A stretch of DNA of 64,000 nucleotides. Source: Leucogyrophana mollusca. Taxonomy: Eukaryota > Basidiomycota > Agaricomycetes > Boletales. Made by a program: the position numbers and the translations under genes. The notes beneath the pieces are model-generated. The model did not search any database. It worked only from the letters and a program-made list of their open reading frames with translations, and was not told the DNA's origin. Within the stretch, counting starts at the first letter, position 1, and every line of letters begins with the position of its first letter. This document shows positions 62,813 through 64,000 of this stretch, piece after piece. The stretch lies in NCBI GenBank assembly GCA_021014945.1, contig MU266348.1:1-64000 (forward strand), in the 5' to 3' direction.

Positions 62813-64000
62813 GTTAGTTCCGTCAGAGCTGCTGGTGGGTTTTTTTTTTTCATTTATCCTTGTGTTCCGGTCTCGTTAATTCTGTTTCCTTGCCTGTTCA
62901 GAAGCCTTTTTGAGTTTTGAGTTTTACGGTGAGAAATTTGATCGTGGATCAAGTTTCGATCGTATTGATGTGCATATGTAGTGTATATTGTAGCTCGAGG
63001 GCATCGTGTCTCGTGCAGTAATATAGAGCCGCGCTGGCGCTGAGCATTTATCCAGATCTTGGCGGGGTGCATAATTCTTCGCTGAGTGTATGGTGAAGAC
63101 CCGAATTCAAGACGACGGCGGAGGCTCATAGCACGCCACTGATGTATTGGAATTTGGTGAGCGGATACCTCTATCGACTGCTCAGGGTTGTATGGGATCT
63201 TGTAGATCGATTTTATGCAGACCGCAGCCTACCACCAATGTTACCCGTAGGGCAAGGTCTTCGAGCGTAGGTCTGGTGGAACCCGAGAGTTCAAGTTAGA
63301 GGATAAAGACTGCTGTAACTTCCTGACACACCCGTCGATGGTCAACCGCTTTTACGGAATCTGCCGGCCGCATTTGTCTCCCCGGACCGCCATGGCGACA
63401 TAGGAAGGAAAGTTGTCCAAAAGGAAAGGGAGGTCCCCAAGAAAGTCGGTCAAGTTCGCTTACGAGCATTTCAGCCTAAAAACTGGAGGACGCCGCTATG
63501 TTAATAAAACCAGGTGAACTTGCCCTGACCGCCACCCCAGAGCCCAGTATAACGATGATAGCGACCTCGGGTAGACACATGATGCAAGCGCCACTCCACG
63601 CCACACAATCAAGAAGGATGATGCAGAGCTGTAACTTACGGACGAAATATCTCACGAAGACATCGAATGCTCACCTGCGTCCTGCACAAAGCTTTGAGGC
63701 CGATACGATGGGGTGTGTGCACGCCTTCTCTCATCCTCCAGAAGGAGCCTGAAGACTCTGAAGCTTATGTGGGCCGACTGAAAAATAAAATTATTTGACA
63801 CTCTCGTGGACCTTCGCGTTTCCCGCCAATTTGAAACCGACCTCCAGGATTGTACAAATGACGGCGCATGGATCGCCAAGCGAAGCCTGTGAACCCTCGA
63901 GGGGATGTAAGCATTGTTACTCCCCCCCTCAGTGTATTGACTTCACGCGTTTGGGATAGAGCACCGGGCGATATGTTGATGTAAATGCACTGTACGTCAG
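62813..64000. other. right-edge intergenic
   Basis: A T run is at 62839-62850, near the 3' end of the SAP gene. Beyond it I see no supported gene; a minus-strand hydrophobic stretch near 63480-63600 might be one exon of a membrane protein cut by the window edge. Confidence 0.35.

Noticed and set aside
61594..62853. 419-codon open frame antisense to the SAP-domain gene
   Set aside because: It is the shadow of the low-complexity Ser/Ala-rich sense frame, which has the better start, splice and domain evidence.

Overview
The window is nuclear DNA of a filamentous basidiomycete, most likely a mushroom-forming agaricomycete. Genes are broken by many short introns (about 45-65 nt, mostly GT-AG). 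The families present are typical of that group: a Clp1 (clampless)-type protein, Kre9/Knh1-like GPI-anchored proteins, tandem integral-membrane proteins of a basidiomycete-expanded family, a SERAC1-like hydrolase and an F-box protein. All calls come from reading translations and splice sites by eye. No database search was run.

Layout. 1-5 kb: three small secreted proteins of one cysteine-containing family (two convergent close paralogues and one distant relative). 5-10 kb: an unrecognised small protein, then two convergent genes that together correspond to the two halves of bacterial CinA (PncC-type C-terminal domain on +, MoCF-type N-terminal domain on -), then a PhzF-like isomerase. 10-14.5 kb: the longest gene-poor stretch, holding hairpins, a tRNA-like A-box segment, a 49-bp tandem duplication and a truncated U2 snRNA-like sequence. 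14.5-26.6 kb: a Kre9-like protein, a SERAC1-like hydrolase divergent from UPF3, a deaminase-like protein, a small hypothetical protein, an amidase and a second Kre9-like protein. 27-33.5 kb: ORC3 and MCM4 head to head across 230 bp, with two MluI cell-cycle boxes ten bases apart. 33.7-46 kb: amino-acid permease, splicing factor SYF2, an intronless cupin, an alternative NADH dehydrogenase and a WH1-CRIB protein. 46-52.7 kb: a large membrane protein, an F-box protein and clp1. 54-58.5 kb: two tandem multi-pass membrane paralogues. 59.6-62.8 kb: a large SAP-domain nuclear protein.

Functional links: ORC3 and MCM4 both act in replication licensing and probably share one G1/S-controlled promoter. 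The two CinA-like genes may act together in pyridine or flavin nucleotide repair. UPF3 (mRNA decay) and SYF2 (splicing) are housekeeping genes that suit an intron-dense genome. No CRISPR array, rRNA gene, convincing tRNA gene or autonomous transposon was seen.
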